Shown here piece after piece: positions 8,052-16,403 of a stretch of DNA of 64,000 bases (its first letter is position 1; each line of letters starts with the position of its first letter). This DNA comes from Bacillota bacterium (lineage in GTDB: Bacteria; Bacillota; Sulfobacillia; RBS10-35; Bu92). The DNA lies in NCBI GenBank assembly GCA_014896375.1, contig JADBKN010000051.1:186001-250000 (forward strand), in the 5' to 3' direction. The notes beneath the pieces were generated by a model, which was given only the letters and a program-made list of their open reading frames with translations, ran no database searches and had not been told where the DNA came from. The position numbers were made by a program, and so were the translations under genes.

Positions 8052-9080
8052 TCATCCGGCGTCCAAAGACGCGAGGCGGAGGACGTGCCGGCGGTTCCAC
8101 TCGATGAAGTCGACGTACGCCGGCTTGTAGGCGAGAAAGCCGACGGCCTTGATCATCTGGTAGCAGAGCCAGCGCTCCCGCCAGAGCGGGTGGAGCGGCC
8201 GCACGGCCGCGTATCCCTCAAGGAAGGCGCGGAGGAGGGGACCGGGCGCCTCAAGCGCCAGGTCCGAACCGTCTTCGGGGAGCGACCAGGCCGCCATGAC
8301 CCAGTCGTACTCGGCCGCGCGGCCGCGCGCGTGCTCGAAGTCGAGGAGGCCGCTGATGCGGAGCCCGCCCTCCGCGGCCGCCCGGGGCTCCATAAGGACG
8401 TTGTCGGCGTGCAGGTCGTGGTGGACGAAGACGGCTGCCTCGCGCTCGTCGAAGGCGTGCCAGCGGCGGGCCACGAACCGCTCCGCGAGGCGCGCCCCCT
8501 CCGCGGAGAGCAGCCCTTCCTCGCGACAGCGGCGCAGGGCGTGGGCGAAGGACGCCTGCTCGAAGCTCAGCGCGCCGGGACGGGGGCCGCCGTCCGGCAC
8601 CACCGCGTCGCGCTCCACGCGCAGCCAGCGGCCGAAGCCCGGCAGAGGCGGCGGCACGCTGTGCAGCCGCGCCATGAGCCCGCCCAGGGCGGCCGCGAAG
8701 GCAGGCCGCTCCTCTTCCGCGAGGCCGGGCAGCCCCCGGCCGGCGTTGACGCCAGGGAGGAACGTGAGGAGCACGTAGGGGGAGCCGCTCTCCGGGCCGC
8801 GGCCGTGCCCGAGGACGCGCGGCACGGGCAGGCCGGCCGCCTCCGGGCGCGCGGCCAGGTGCCGCAGGGCCAGCACCTCCACCGCCTGCGCGGCGGGGTC
8901 CTCCCCGTGGAAGACGCGCAGCACGCAGGTGGAACCGTCCGCCAGGTCGAGGCGGAAGTTGCTGTTGCGCAGGCCGCGCGTGAAGCGGCGCATCTCTTCG
9001 AGGCGCGCGCCGAGGTGCTCGTCGACGACCTCCGCCGCCTCCTTGAAGGAGAAGCCGCCCTCCGACGCCCTGAAGGCCAC
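8052..9080 (-). CDS. Aminoglycoside-phosphotransferase-fold kinase
   Basis: A 342-residue APH/ChoK-like small-molecule kinase. The catalytic loop HHDLHADNVL (Brenner motif with Asp and Asn) and the metal-binding LLDFEHARG are both visible, and the N-lobe nucleotide region includes NSNFRLDLADGSTCVLRVF. The GTG at 9080 is chosen because the homology begins there and GGGGGTGG precedes it; the longer open frame upstream belongs to the zinc-ribbon gene on another frame. The substrate is unknown: the family covers aminoglycosides, choline, homoserine, methylthioribose and fructosamine. It is not evidence of antibiotic resistance. Confidence 0.85.
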   Translation of the reverse strand: MAFRASEGGFSFKEAAEVVDEHLGARLEEMRRFTRGLRNSNFRLDLADGSTCVLRVFHGEDPAAQAVEVLALRHLAARPEAAGLPVPRVLGHGRGPESGSPYVLLTFLPGVNAGRGLPGLAEEERPAFAAALGGLMARLHSVPPPLPGFGRWLRVERDAVVPDGGPRPGALSFEQASFAHALRRCREEGLLSAEGARLAERFVARRWHAFDEREAAVFVHHDLHADNVLMEPRAAAEGGLRISGLLDFEHARGRAAEYDWVMAAWSLPEDGSDLALEAPGPLLRAFLEGYAAVRPLHPLWRERWLCYQMIKAVGFLAYKPAYVDFIEWNRRHVLRLASLDAG

Positions 9081-9139
9081 GCGTCCACCCCCGGGCGGGT
9101 ATTCGCCGCCCGGCCGGCGCCCGCCTGCGGCCGCGGCGG

Positions 9140-9523
9140 CTACGCCCAGCTGCCGTGCCGCCGCCGCCCGCGCGCCAGCCGCCGCCGCGCCGCCGCCTGC
9201 GGATCGCGGCCGGCGGCCCGCAGCAGCACCTCGAATCCGGCCACGGCGAGCAGCACGGCCAGCACCAGGGGCACCGGCGCGAGGCGCAGCCCCGACTCCA
9301 TCTCCACGAGGGCGGCCAGCGCCAGCGGGAGGATGAGCAGCACACCTAGGAGAAGCGCCAGAAGCGGCCGGACGCGGTAGGCCCCGGCGCGCCGCGCCGT
9401 GAGGAACGCCTCGCCCCGCCACGGCGCCAGCGCCGCCCCGCAGTGCGCGCAGCGCTCCGCCGCCGGCCCGTTCATGGCTCCGCACTCCGGACAGGTCACG
9501 GGGACATCCTCCTTCCGTGCCAT
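9140..9523 (-). CDS. Zinc-ribbon membrane protein
   Basis: A 127-residue protein with an N-terminal four-cysteine zinc ribbon (CPECGAMNGPAAERCAHCG, residues about 11-29). Two hydrophobic segments follow (about residues 55-75 and 83-102), then a basic tail (RRRLARGRRRH). The layout predicts two transmembrane helices with both ends inside the cell. It is divergent from fabL, with the two starts only about 70 bp apart. No specific family or function is recognised. Confidence 0.72.
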   Translation of the reverse strand: MARKEDVPVTCPECGAMNGPAAERCAHCGAALAPWRGEAFLTARRAGAYRVRPLLALLLGVLLILPLALAALVEMESGLRLAPVPLVLAVLLAVAGFEVLLRAAGRDPQAAARRRLARGRRRHGSWA

Positions 9524-9595
9524 CGTATGCCCGCCGCCCGCAGGAAAGCCCTCCGCGCGGTCCGAATTCATGGCCGGTCGAAGGAGGCGCAACTC

Positions 9596-10360
9596 GTGGG
9601 ACAACTCGAAGGCAAGGTCGCGCTCGTCACGGGCGGCGGGCGCGGGCTGGGGAGAGCCATCGCCCTGGCCCTGGCGCGGCACGGGGCGGACGTGATCGTC
9701 AACTACTTCCGCAATCGGGCGCCCGCGGAGGAGACGGCGGCGGCCGTGGCGGCGCTGGGCCGCCGGGCGCACGTGGTGAAAGCGAACGTCGGCGACGAGG
9801 ACAAGGTCAAGGCGATGTTCGAAGAGGTCCGCGAGGCGTTCGGCGGGCTGGATATCCTCGTGTCCAACGCCGCCTCCGGGGTGCTGCGGCCCGTGGAGGA
9901 AATCGGCGCGCGCGAGTGGGACTGGGCGATGAACATCAACGCCCGCGCGCTGCTTCTCTGCGCCAACGAAGCGGCCAAGCTCATGGAGCCGCGCGGCGGC
10001 GGCGCCATCGTCAGCGTCACGAGCATCGGCTCCACGCGGGTGCTGCCGTACTACGCCACCGTGGGCGTGTCCAAGGCCGCCCTGGAGGCGGCGACGCGCT
10101 ACCTGGCCGCGGCCTACGCGCGGCGCGGCATCGTCGTCAACGCCGTGTCCCCGGGCGCCATGGACACGGACGCGCTCAAGCACTTCCCCAACCGGGAGGA
10201 GATCCTGCGGGACTCGGTGGCGCGCGCGCCTGCGGGGCGGCTCGTCACACCGGAGGAGATCGGGGAGATCGTCGTCTTCCTTTGCACGCCCGCCGCGCGC
10301 ATGATCTGCGGGCAGACGATCGTCGTCGACGGGGGGCTCTCGCTCCTCGCCTTCGCCTAG
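9596..10360 (+). CDS. fabL: Enoyl-[acyl-carrier-protein] reductase III (FabL-type)
   Basis: This enzyme performs the last reduction of each fatty-acid elongation cycle with NADPH. The 254-residue SDR carries stretches highly characteristic of Bacillus FabL: NAASGVLRPV, WDWAMNINARALL, TVGVSKAALEAATRYLA, DTDALKHFPNRE and GQTIVVDGG. The active-site YYATVGVSK contains the Tyr-x6-Lys spacing typical of enoyl reductases rather than the Tyr-x3-Lys of FabG. The GTG at 9596 is chosen because AAGGAGG lies 8 bases upstream. Its stop shares the CTAG palindrome with the convergent moaB stop, a 4-bp overlap. Confidence 0.92.
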   Translation: MGQLEGKVALVTGGGRGLGRAIALALARHGADVIVNYFRNRAPAEETAAAVAALGRRAHVVKANVGDEDKVKAMFEEVREAFGGLDILVSNAASGVLRPVEEIGAREWDWAMNINARALLLCANEAAKLMEPRGGGAIVSVTSIGSTRVLPYYATVGVSKAALEAATRYLAAAYARRGIVVNAVSPGAMDTDALKHFPNREEILRDSVARAPAGRLVTPEEIGEIVVFLCTPAARMICGQTIVVDGGLSLLAFA

Positions 10361-10887
10361 CGGCGCAGCTCCCAGACGAGGTGGCGCAGCTCCGGCAGGA
10401 GCAGGCGCTCCAAGGCCAGCTCCACGGCCCCGCGGGAGCCCGGCAGGCAGGCGACGAGCTTGCCGCGCGCCGTGCCCGCGAAGGCGCCGCTCAGCATGGC
10501 GGCCGCGCCGATTTCCTGGTAGCTGAGCCAGCGGAAGATCTCCCCGAAGCCCGGGATCTCCCGTTCCAGAAGCGGCCGCACGGCCTCCACCGTGCGGTCG
10601 CGGCGCGCGATGCCCGTTCCGCCGGTGGTGAGGATGACGTCCACATCCGGCGAGGCGAGCCAGCCGGCGACGGCCTCGGCCACCGTTTCGGGATCGTCCC
10701 GGACAATCCGATGCGCCGCCACCGCATGCCCGGCCGCCGCCAGCCGCTCGCGGATCCAGCGGCCGGCCGTGTCCGTCTCCTCCGTGCGCGTGTCCGAGAT
10801 GGTGAGCACAGCGGCGCGCACCGTTCCCACCTGGGCCTCCGCCGCGCGGCGGTGGCCCTCCGGGCCCGTCGCGGGCGCCTCAGCCAC
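10357..10887 (-). CDS. moaB: Molybdenum cofactor biosynthesis protein MoaB/Mog family
   Basis: A 176-residue MogA/MoaB-fold protein, probably the molybdopterin adenylyltransferase. Motifs: LTISDTRTEETDTAG at the N terminus, the substrate-binding loop LTTGGTGIARRD, and LPGSRGAVELAL near the end. An extra stretch of about 25 residues precedes the domain. It is the last gene of the E3-E1-E2-lipA-lipB-DUF488 operon, overlapping DUF488 by 8 bp, with GAAGGGGG upstream of its GTG. No other Mo-cofactor gene is in the window, so its place here may be chance clustering. Confidence 0.9.
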   Translation of the reverse strand: MAEAPATGPEGHRRAAEAQVGTVRAAVLTISDTRTEETDTAGRWIRERLAAAGHAVAAHRIVRDDPETVAEAVAGWLASPDVDVILTTGGTGIARRDRTVEAVRPLLEREIPGFGEIFRWLSYQEIGAAAMLSGAFAGTARGKLVACLPGSRGAVELALERLLLPELRHLVWELRR

Positions 10888-11269
10888 GGCTGCCGCCCCC
10901 TTCCTCCAGCCGTTCCTTCAGCACCACGGCGTTGTTCCGCTCCGCATCCCGCGCCGCGAAGAGCAGCGTGACGCGCCCCTGCGCGGCCCACGCGCGCAGC
11001 TGCTCCAGCGCGGCGGCGCGCTCCGGCGCCTCGAGCTCCACGCGGTAGCGCGCGCGGAACTCCTCCCAGCGGGCCGGGTCGTGGCCGAAGAAGCGGCGCA
11101 GCTCGTCGCTCGGGGCCACGTCGCGCAGCCAGGCGTCCACGCGCGCTTCGTTCTTGGAGATGCCGCGCGGCCAGAGCCGGTCGATGAGCACGCGGCGCCC
11201 GTCCTCCGGATCCGGCGGATCGTAGACGCGCTTTAGGCGCACATCCGGCACGCCGGCCAAGACCCTCAC
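10880..11269 (-). CDS. DUF488 (YeaO-like) family protein
   Basis: A 129-residue protein with the family hallmarks: an N-terminal RVYDPPDPEDGRRVLIDRLWPRG and a C-terminal VTLLFAARDAERNNAVVL. In DUF488 proteins the RLWPRG and FAARD regions are the most conserved, but the biochemical role is not established. It overlaps lipB by 4 bp and moaB by 8 bp, so it is translated within the lipoate operon. GTG at 11269 is used; an internal GTG could also serve. Confidence 0.85.
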   Translation of the reverse strand: MRVLAGVPDVRLKRVYDPPDPEDGRRVLIDRLWPRGISKNEARVDAWLRDVAPSDELRRFFGHDPARWEEFRARYRVELEAPERAAALEQLRAWAAQGRVTLLFAARDAERNNAVVLKERLEEGGGSRG

Positions 11270-12018
11270 CCCCCGGCGCGCGTCCTGGCGCCGGCTTCAC
11301 TCCCGGACGCCACCGCGGGCCCATCCCCGGCCGCCGCCAACGCCTCCTCCCACGGCACCGGCCGCAGCTCCACGGCGAAGAGGTCCGCGAACGCCTCCCT
11401 CACCGCGGCCGCCACCGCTTGCAGGTCGAGCGGGCACCCCAGCACCCTCGCCATGGAGGTCACGCCCTTGTCCCGGATGCCGCAGGGCACGATGAGCTCG
11501 AAGTAGCGCAGGTCCGTGTTCACGTTGAGCGCGAAGCCGTGTTGCGTGATGCCCTGCCGCACCTTGACGCCGATGGCCGCGATCTTGTCTTCACCCACCC
11601 AGGCGCCGGTGTAGGGCGGCTCAAGCCCTGGGCGCGCGTCGATGCCGAAGCGTGCGAGGGCCCGCACATTGACCTCTTCGAGGTCCCGGAGGTACTGGTG
11701 CACGTCGCCGCCGCGCGGGGCGAGGTCGAGGATCGGGTAGCCGACGATCTGACCCGGCCCGTGGTAGGTGACGTCGCCGCCGCGGTCGATGGCCACCACC
11801 TCGACGCCCAGGCGGCGGAGCGTGTCCTCGTCGGCGAGGATGTTCGCCGGATCCCCCTTGCGGCCAAGGGTGAAGGTGTGCGGGTGCTCAAGGAGGATGA
11901 GCACGTCCGGGATGCGGCCCTCCGCGCGCGCGGCCGCCAGGCGCTGCTGCGCCGCCCACGCGGGCCGGTAGGGCACGCGGCCCGGCTGCAAGAGCCACGC
12001 TTCATGCGGCGCCGTCAT
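11266..12018 (-). CDS. lipB: Octanoyl-ACP:protein N-octanoyltransferase
   Basis: LipB moves octanoate from acyl-carrier protein to the lipoyl-domain lysine, the first step of lipoate assembly. The 250-residue protein contains GGDVTYHGPGQIVGYPI, the AAIGVK lysine region, and the catalytic Cys in VPCGIRDKGVTSMA. Its ATG overlaps the lipA stop (ATGA), which implies translational coupling. The immediate substrate is encoded upstream in the same operon: the E2 lipoyl domain. The C terminus has a short Ala/Gly-rich extension of about 30 residues. Confidence 0.95.
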   Translation of the reverse strand: MTAPHEAWLLQPGRVPYRPAWAAQQRLAAARAEGRIPDVLILLEHPHTFTLGRKGDPANILADEDTLRRLGVEVVAIDRGGDVTYHGPGQIVGYPILDLAPRGGDVHQYLRDLEEVNVRALARFGIDARPGLEPPYTGAWVGEDKIAAIGVKVRQGITQHGFALNVNTDLRYFELIVPCGIRDKGVTSMARVLGCPLDLQAVAAAVREAFADLFAVELRPVPWEEALAAAGDGPAVASGSEAGARTRAGG

Positions 12019-12992
12019 GGCGCCATTCCCGCCTGCTCGCGCGCGCGCAGCGCGGCGGCGTGGTCCTGGACCTGTTGCCAGGCGTGATAGGAGGAGCGCA
12101 CCAGCGGGCCCGCCTCCACGTGCGTGAAGCCGCGCTTCAAACCCTCCTCCTTGAGAGCCCGGAACTCCTCCGGCCGCCAGTAGCGGAAGGCCGGCACGTG
12201 GCGCGCCTGGCTCGTCGGCCGGAGGTACTGGCCCACGGTGAGGATGTCGACGCCCGCGGCGCGCAGGTCGTCCATCGTGGCGAGCACCTCCTCGAACGTC
12301 TCGCCCAGCCCCACCATCAGCCCGGACTTGGTCGGCACGTCCGGCGCCATCTCCTTCGCCTGCGCGAGGAGGCGCAGCGAGCCCTCGTAGTCGCCCTTCG
12401 GCCGCATCGCCTTGAAGAGGCGCGGCACCGTCTCGATGTTGTGGTTGAGGATGTCCGGCCGCTTCTCCATGACGATGGCCAGGTTCTCGCGGCGGCGGCG
12501 GAGGTCGGGGATGAGCACCTCCACCGTGCACTGCGGCCGCCGCTTGCGGATCTGCTCGATGCACGCGGCGAAGATGCCGGCGCCGCCGTCCGGCAGGTCG
12601 TCGCGCGTGACGGACGTGATGACGACGTGCTGGAGGCCCAGGCGCTCCACCGTCTCCGCCAGGCGCACGGGCTCCTCCAGGTCCAGGCCGGCCGGCCGGC
12701 CGGACTCCACCGCGCAGTAGCGGCAGGCCCAGGTGCAGACGTTCCCCAGGATCATGAACGTGGCCGTGCGGTGCTCGAAGCACTCGAAGATGTTCGGGCA
12801 GCGCGCCTCCTCGCACACGGTGTGCAGCCGCTCCGCGCGCAGGAGGTTCTTGACGTCCCGGTAGTTGGGACCGGTCGTGAGCTTCACCTTGAGCCATTCC
12901 GGGCGCGCCGGCACGGTGCCGTCCGGCCCGGGCAGGACGGGCAGCCCGCGAGCCGGCGCGCTCCCCGCGCGATCGTTCTCTGGGATGGCCAC
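12015..12992 (-). CDS. lipA: Lipoyl synthase (radical SAM)
   Basis: LipA inserts two sulfurs into protein-bound octanoate. The 325-residue protein has both cluster motifs: the auxiliary [4Fe-4S] cysteines in CEEARCPNIFEC (Cys-x4-Cys-x5-Cys) and the radical-SAM motif CTWACRYC (Cys-x3-Cys-x2-Cys). The C-terminal RSSYHA contains the conserved Ser that caps the auxiliary cluster. The GTG start has AAAGGAG about 9 bases upstream and lies 32 bp after the E2 stop. LipA and LipB next to the 2-oxoacid dehydrogenase genes point to a dedicated cofactor-loading operon. Confidence 0.97.
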   Translation of the reverse strand: MAIPENDRAGSAPARGLPVLPGPDGTVPARPEWLKVKLTTGPNYRDVKNLLRAERLHTVCEEARCPNIFECFEHRTATFMILGNVCTWACRYCAVESGRPAGLDLEEPVRLAETVERLGLQHVVITSVTRDDLPDGGAGIFAACIEQIRKRRPQCTVEVLIPDLRRRRENLAIVMEKRPDILNHNIETVPRLFKAMRPKGDYEGSLRLLAQAKEMAPDVPTKSGLMVGLGETFEEVLATMDDLRAAGVDILTVGQYLRPTSQARHVPAFRYWRPEEFRALKEEGLKRGFTHVEAGPLVRSSYHAWQQVQDHAAALRAREQAGMAP

Positions 12993-13024
12993 GTTCCCCC
13001 ACTCCTTTCGCCGGCCGCGGCCGG

Positions 13025-14338
13025 TCAGTAGAGGCCGGTCTCGGGCCCCACGCTCTCCAGGCGCCTGCGCACCTCGGTGAGGAACCGGCCGGCCTCCGCG
13101 CCGTCGACGACGCGGTGGTCGATCGACAGGCAGAGCGCCATCATCGTGCGGATGGCGATGGCGTCGCCGACGACGACCGGCTTCTTCTTCGCGCGCTCCG
13201 TCGTGAGGATGCCGGTCTGCCCCGGCACGAGGATCGGCACGGAGAGTTCGGTGCCGACGGCTCCGGTATTGTCGACGGTGAACGTGCCGCCCTGCATGTC
13301 GTCCAGCTTCAGTGTACCCGCGCGCGCGCGCGCGGCGAGGTCGGCGATGGCCGCCGCCAGGCCGGCGATGCTCAGGCGGTCGGCATCGTGCACGACCGGC
13401 ACCACGAGCCCTTCCTCCGTGGCCACGGCGATGCCGATGTGGACGCGCCGGTGAAGGATGATGCCCTCCTCGGACCAGGTCGCGTTGAGCCGCGGCACCA
13501 CCTTGAGCGCTTCGACGGCCGCCTTGACGGCGAAGGGCAGGAAGGTGAGGGGCACGCCCTCGCGCGCCCGGAACTCCGCGCCGCGCGCCTCGATGAGACG
13601 CTCGATGCCCGTGACGTCCGCCTCGACCATCGTCCAGGCGTGCGGGATGGTGGAGGCGCTGAGCACCATGTTGCGGGCGATCGTGCGGCGGATGGGCGTG
13701 AGCGGCAGGAGCTCGTCATCCGGGCCGAGCTTCGGCGCGGGCGCGGCCGGCGCGCCGTGGGCGGCGGGCGCCTCGGCCGCGCGGTGGACGGCCGCGGGCG
13801 CGGCCGGCGCGGGCGCGCCCGCGGCCCGCTGGGCGACGAACCGCTCCACGTCCTCGCGCGTGACGCGCCCGCCGGCGCCCGTCCCCCGGACCTGCGTCAG
13901 ATCGACGCCGTGTTCCCGCGCGAGGCGGCGCACGGCCGGCGAGTAGCGGCCGCGCTCGGACTGGCCCGGCGCGAACGGTTGCGGACTCTCCGTCGAAGCC
14001 GCCGTCACCGCGCCGGCCCCCGGCTCCGCGCTGCCCGCGGGCGCCGCGCCGGCCGCCGGGCCGTGACCTTCCGCCGCGGACGCGTCCGCCTCCCCCTCGC
14101 CCTCCGCCTCCAGAATGCAGATCGGCGTACCGACCGGGACGGTGTCGCCTTCCTTCACCAGGAGCGCCTTCACCACCCCGGCGTGCGGCGACGGCACCTC
14201 GGCGTTCACCTTGTCGGTGATGACTTCCAGGAGCGATTCGTACCGCTCCACGCGGTCCCCCGGTTTCTTCAGCCAGGCCGAGACGGTGCCCTCCGTGACG
14301 CTCTCGCCCAGCTGCGGCATCTTCACCGTGACCTCCAC
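13025..14338 (-). CDS. 2-Oxoacid dehydrogenase complex, dihydrolipoyl acyltransferase (E2)
   Basis: The 437-residue core subunit passes the acyl group from E1 to coenzyme A. Domain order: a lipoyl domain at residues 1-80 with the modified Lys in ITDKVNAE, an Ala/Pro-rich linker, a peripheral-subunit-binding domain (SPAVRRLAREHGVDLTQVRG) at about 135-170, a second linker, then the catalytic domain ending in SIDHRVVDGAEAG with the active His and Asp. The TDKVNAEVPSP style is closer to branched-chain E2s, but pyruvate cannot be excluded. The GTG start has AAAGGAGG 6 bases upstream; the longer open frame upstream is not coding. Confidence 0.94.
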   Translation of the reverse strand: MEVTVKMPQLGESVTEGTVSAWLKKPGDRVERYESLLEVITDKVNAEVPSPHAGVVKALLVKEGDTVPVGTPICILEAEGEGEADASAAEGHGPAAGAAPAGSAEPGAGAVTAASTESPQPFAPGQSERGRYSPAVRRLAREHGVDLTQVRGTGAGGRVTREDVERFVAQRAAGAPAPAAPAAVHRAAEAPAAHGAPAAPAPKLGPDDELLPLTPIRRTIARNMVLSASTIPHAWTMVEADVTGIERLIEARGAEFRAREGVPLTFLPFAVKAAVEALKVVPRLNATWSEEGIILHRRVHIGIAVATEEGLVVPVVHDADRLSIAGLAAAIADLAARARAGTLKLDDMQGGTFTVDNTGAVGTELSVPILVPGQTGILTTERAKKKPVVVGDAIAIRTMMALCLSIDHRVVDGAEAGRFLTEVRRRLESVGPETGLY

Positions 14339-14352
14339 GCGGCCGCCTCCTT

Positions 14353-15342
14353 TCAGTATCGGGCCAGCTCGCGCGCCGCGGCCGCGATGCGCGCCGCGTC
14401 CGGCGTGAATTCCACTTCGTAGACGTGGTTGAAGCCGATCCCCGGCACGTCCGGCCCGCAGAGGCGCCGCACCGGCGCGTCGAGGTGGAAGAGCGCCTCC
14501 TCCGCGATCACGGCCGCGATCTCCGCGCCCGCGCCGAAGGAGACGTTGTCCTCGTGCACGATGAGCACGCGCCCCGTGAGCTTCGCCGCCTCGACGATCG
14601 TCTTCTTGTCGAGCGGCTTGAGGGAGCGCACGTCGACGACCGTGCACTCGATGCCCTCGCCCTTGAGCTGTTCGGCCGCGCGCAGGGACTCATGCAGGAG
14701 GAAGCCGTAACTGTAGATCGTGACGTGGCGCCCCTCCCGCCGCACCTCCGCCGGGCCCAGCGGCACCGTGTAGTCCCCGTCCGGGACCTCCTGGCGCACG
14801 GAGCGGTACGCCTTCTTGTGCTCGAGGAAGATGACGGGGTCGTCGTCGCGGATGGCCGCCTTCAGCATGCCCTTGGCATCGTACGGGAACGACGGCAGGA
14901 CGACCTTCAATCCCGGGATGTGCGCGTAGAAGGCCTCCACGCTCTGGGAGTGGTAGAGCGCGCCGTGCACGCCGGGTCCGCCGCCGTACGGCATGCGCAC
15001 CACCATCGGCACCTTCCAGCCGCCGTTCGAGCGGTAGTACATGCGCGCGGCCTCGCTCTGGATCTGGTTGAAGGCCGGGAAGGAGAAGTCGGCGAACTGC
15101 ATCTCCGCGATGGGCCGCAGGCCGTTCAGCGCCATGCCGATGGCCACGCCGGCGATGCTCGACTCCGCGAGCGGAGTGTCGATCACGCGCGCCTCGCCGT
15201 ACTTCTCGATGAGGCCGGCGCTGGCGCGGAACACGCCGCCGCGCAGGCCGACGTCCTCGCCGAGGAGCACCACGGACGGGTCCCGGGCCATCTCCTCGTC
15301 CATGGCGTCGTGGATCGCTTCGATGAGCGTCTTCTCAGGCAC
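14353..15342 (-). CDS. 2-Oxoacid dehydrogenase E1 component, beta subunit
   Basis: The 329-residue beta subunit forms the thiamine-diphosphate-dependent decarboxylase together with the alpha subunit. Typical stretches are VLLGEDVGLRGGVFRAS, DTPLAESSIAGVAIGMAL, MQFADFSFPAFNQI and YGGGPGVHGALYHSQSVEAFYAHIPGLKVV (given here only as landmarks), ending with the C-terminal domain region LIVHEDNVSFGAGAEI. The GTG start overlaps the alpha-subunit stop by 8 bp and has GGGAGG 8 bases upstream. The E2 gene follows after 14 bp. Specificity (pyruvate or branched-chain oxoacids) is not decided by sequence inspection. Confidence 0.94.
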   Translation of the reverse strand: MPEKTLIEAIHDAMDEEMARDPSVVLLGEDVGLRGGVFRASAGLIEKYGEARVIDTPLAESSIAGVAIGMALNGLRPIAEMQFADFSFPAFNQIQSEAARMYYRSNGGWKVPMVVRMPYGGGPGVHGALYHSQSVEAFYAHIPGLKVVLPSFPYDAKGMLKAAIRDDDPVIFLEHKKAYRSVRQEVPDGDYTVPLGPAEVRREGRHVTIYSYGFLLHESLRAAEQLKGEGIECTVVDVRSLKPLDKKTIVEAAKLTGRVLIVHEDNVSFGAGAEIAAVIAEEALFHLDAPVRRLCGPDVPGIGFNHVYEVEFTPDAARIAAAARELARY

Positions 15343-16357
15343 GTGCGCCGCCTCCCTGGCCGATTACCGGCTCCGTGGCGTAAAGCCGGGCGTACAAGTC
15401 TTCGGGGCGCGGATCGGGCGCCTTCTCCGCGTACTCGGTGGCGTCGTCGACCTCTCTCCGCACCTCGGCGTCGAGCGCCGCGAGCCGCTCGTCGTCAAGG
15501 ACGCCCTCCTTCTTGAGGCGTTCCGCAAAGAGCAGGACCGGGTCGCGCTTGCGTTCGGCCTCGACCTCCTCGCGGCTGCGATAGCTGCGGTCGTCATCGT
15601 CTGAGGAGTGCGGCGTGAGGCGGTACACCTTAGCCTCGATCAGCGTCGCGCCCTCGCCCGCCCGGGCGCGCTCCACGGCGCGCTTCATGGCGGCGTAGAC
15701 GGCGATGGGGTCGCGACCGTCGACGGTGACCCCGGGGAAGCCGTAGCCGGCCGCGCGGTCGGCGACGTTCTCGATGGCCATCTGCTTCGAGGCGGAGACG
15801 GAGATGGCGTACTTGTTGTTCTGGCAGACGAAGATCACGGGGAGCTTATAGATGCCCGCCCAGTTCATCGCCTCGTGGATGTCGCCCTGCTGGGCCGCGC
15901 CCTCCCCAAAGGACGTGTAGACCACGGTGTCCTCGCCCCGCAGGCGCGCCGCGTAGCCGATGCCTGCCGCGTGCACGGCCTGCACGGCGACCGTGCTGGA
16001 CTGCGAGACGATGCGCAACCTGGGGTGCGAGTAGTGTCCGGGCATCTGCCGGCCGCCGCTGCTCGGCCCCTCCGCCCGGCCGAAGAAGTCGAGCATGACC
16101 TCCCGCGGCGTCATGCCCATGGTGAGGACGACGCCCAGATCCCTGTAGTACGGCAGGGTGAAGTCCTTGCCGCGCTCCAGCGCCCAGGCGCAGCCGACCT
16201 GCGCCGCCTCGTGGCCCTGGCAGGAGATGACGAACGGCGCCTTCCCCATGCGGTTCATGACCCACTGGCGCTCGTCCAGACGGCGGGCCAGAAGCATCGT
16301 GCGGTACATGCCGACGAGGTCCTCCGCGGTCAGTCCGAGCTTCTTCCAATCGCTCAA
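15335..16357 (-). CDS. 2-Oxoacid dehydrogenase E1 component, alpha subunit
   Basis: The 340-residue alpha subunit binds thiamine diphosphate through the motif GEGAAQQGDIHEAMNWAGIY...QNNKYAIS, where GDG-like and NN elements are visible. The phosphorylation-loop-like segment HSSDDDDRSYR resembles that of branched-chain E1 alpha. The TTG at 16357 is chosen because GGAGG lies 8 bases upstream; an in-frame GTG three codons earlier lacks a ribosome site. It lies 46 bp after lpdA and overlaps the beta subunit. Together these features make a branched-chain-type complex somewhat more likely than pyruvate dehydrogenase. Confidence 0.93.
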   Translation of the reverse strand: MSDWKKLGLTAEDLVGMYRTMLLARRLDERQWVMNRMGKAPFVISCQGHEAAQVGCAWALERGKDFTLPYYRDLGVVLTMGMTPREVMLDFFGRAEGPSSGGRQMPGHYSHPRLRIVSQSSTVAVQAVHAAGIGYAARLRGEDTVVYTSFGEGAAQQGDIHEAMNWAGIYKLPVIFVCQNNKYAISVSASKQMAIENVADRAAGYGFPGVTVDGRDPIAVYAAMKRAVERARAGEGATLIEAKVYRLTPHSSDDDDRSYRSREEVEAERKRDPVLLFAERLKKEGVLDDERLAALDAEVRREVDDATEYAEKAPDPRPEDLYARLYATEPVIGQGGGARA

Positions 16358-16403
16358 GTGCGCCACCTCCGCGATGCCGCGGCCTCGCGCCGCCCGCGGC
16401 TCG

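Noticed and set aside
8052-9080. Antibiotic-resistance gene
   Set aside because: The APH fold is shared by many metabolic kinases, and no residues or context specific to an aminoglycoside enzyme were seen.
7056-9380. A 774-residue plus-strand open frame opposite psuG and the APH-fold kinase
   Set aside because: It is low-complexity Arg/Ala/Gly-rich sequence without motifs; the minus-strand genes have clear family signatures.
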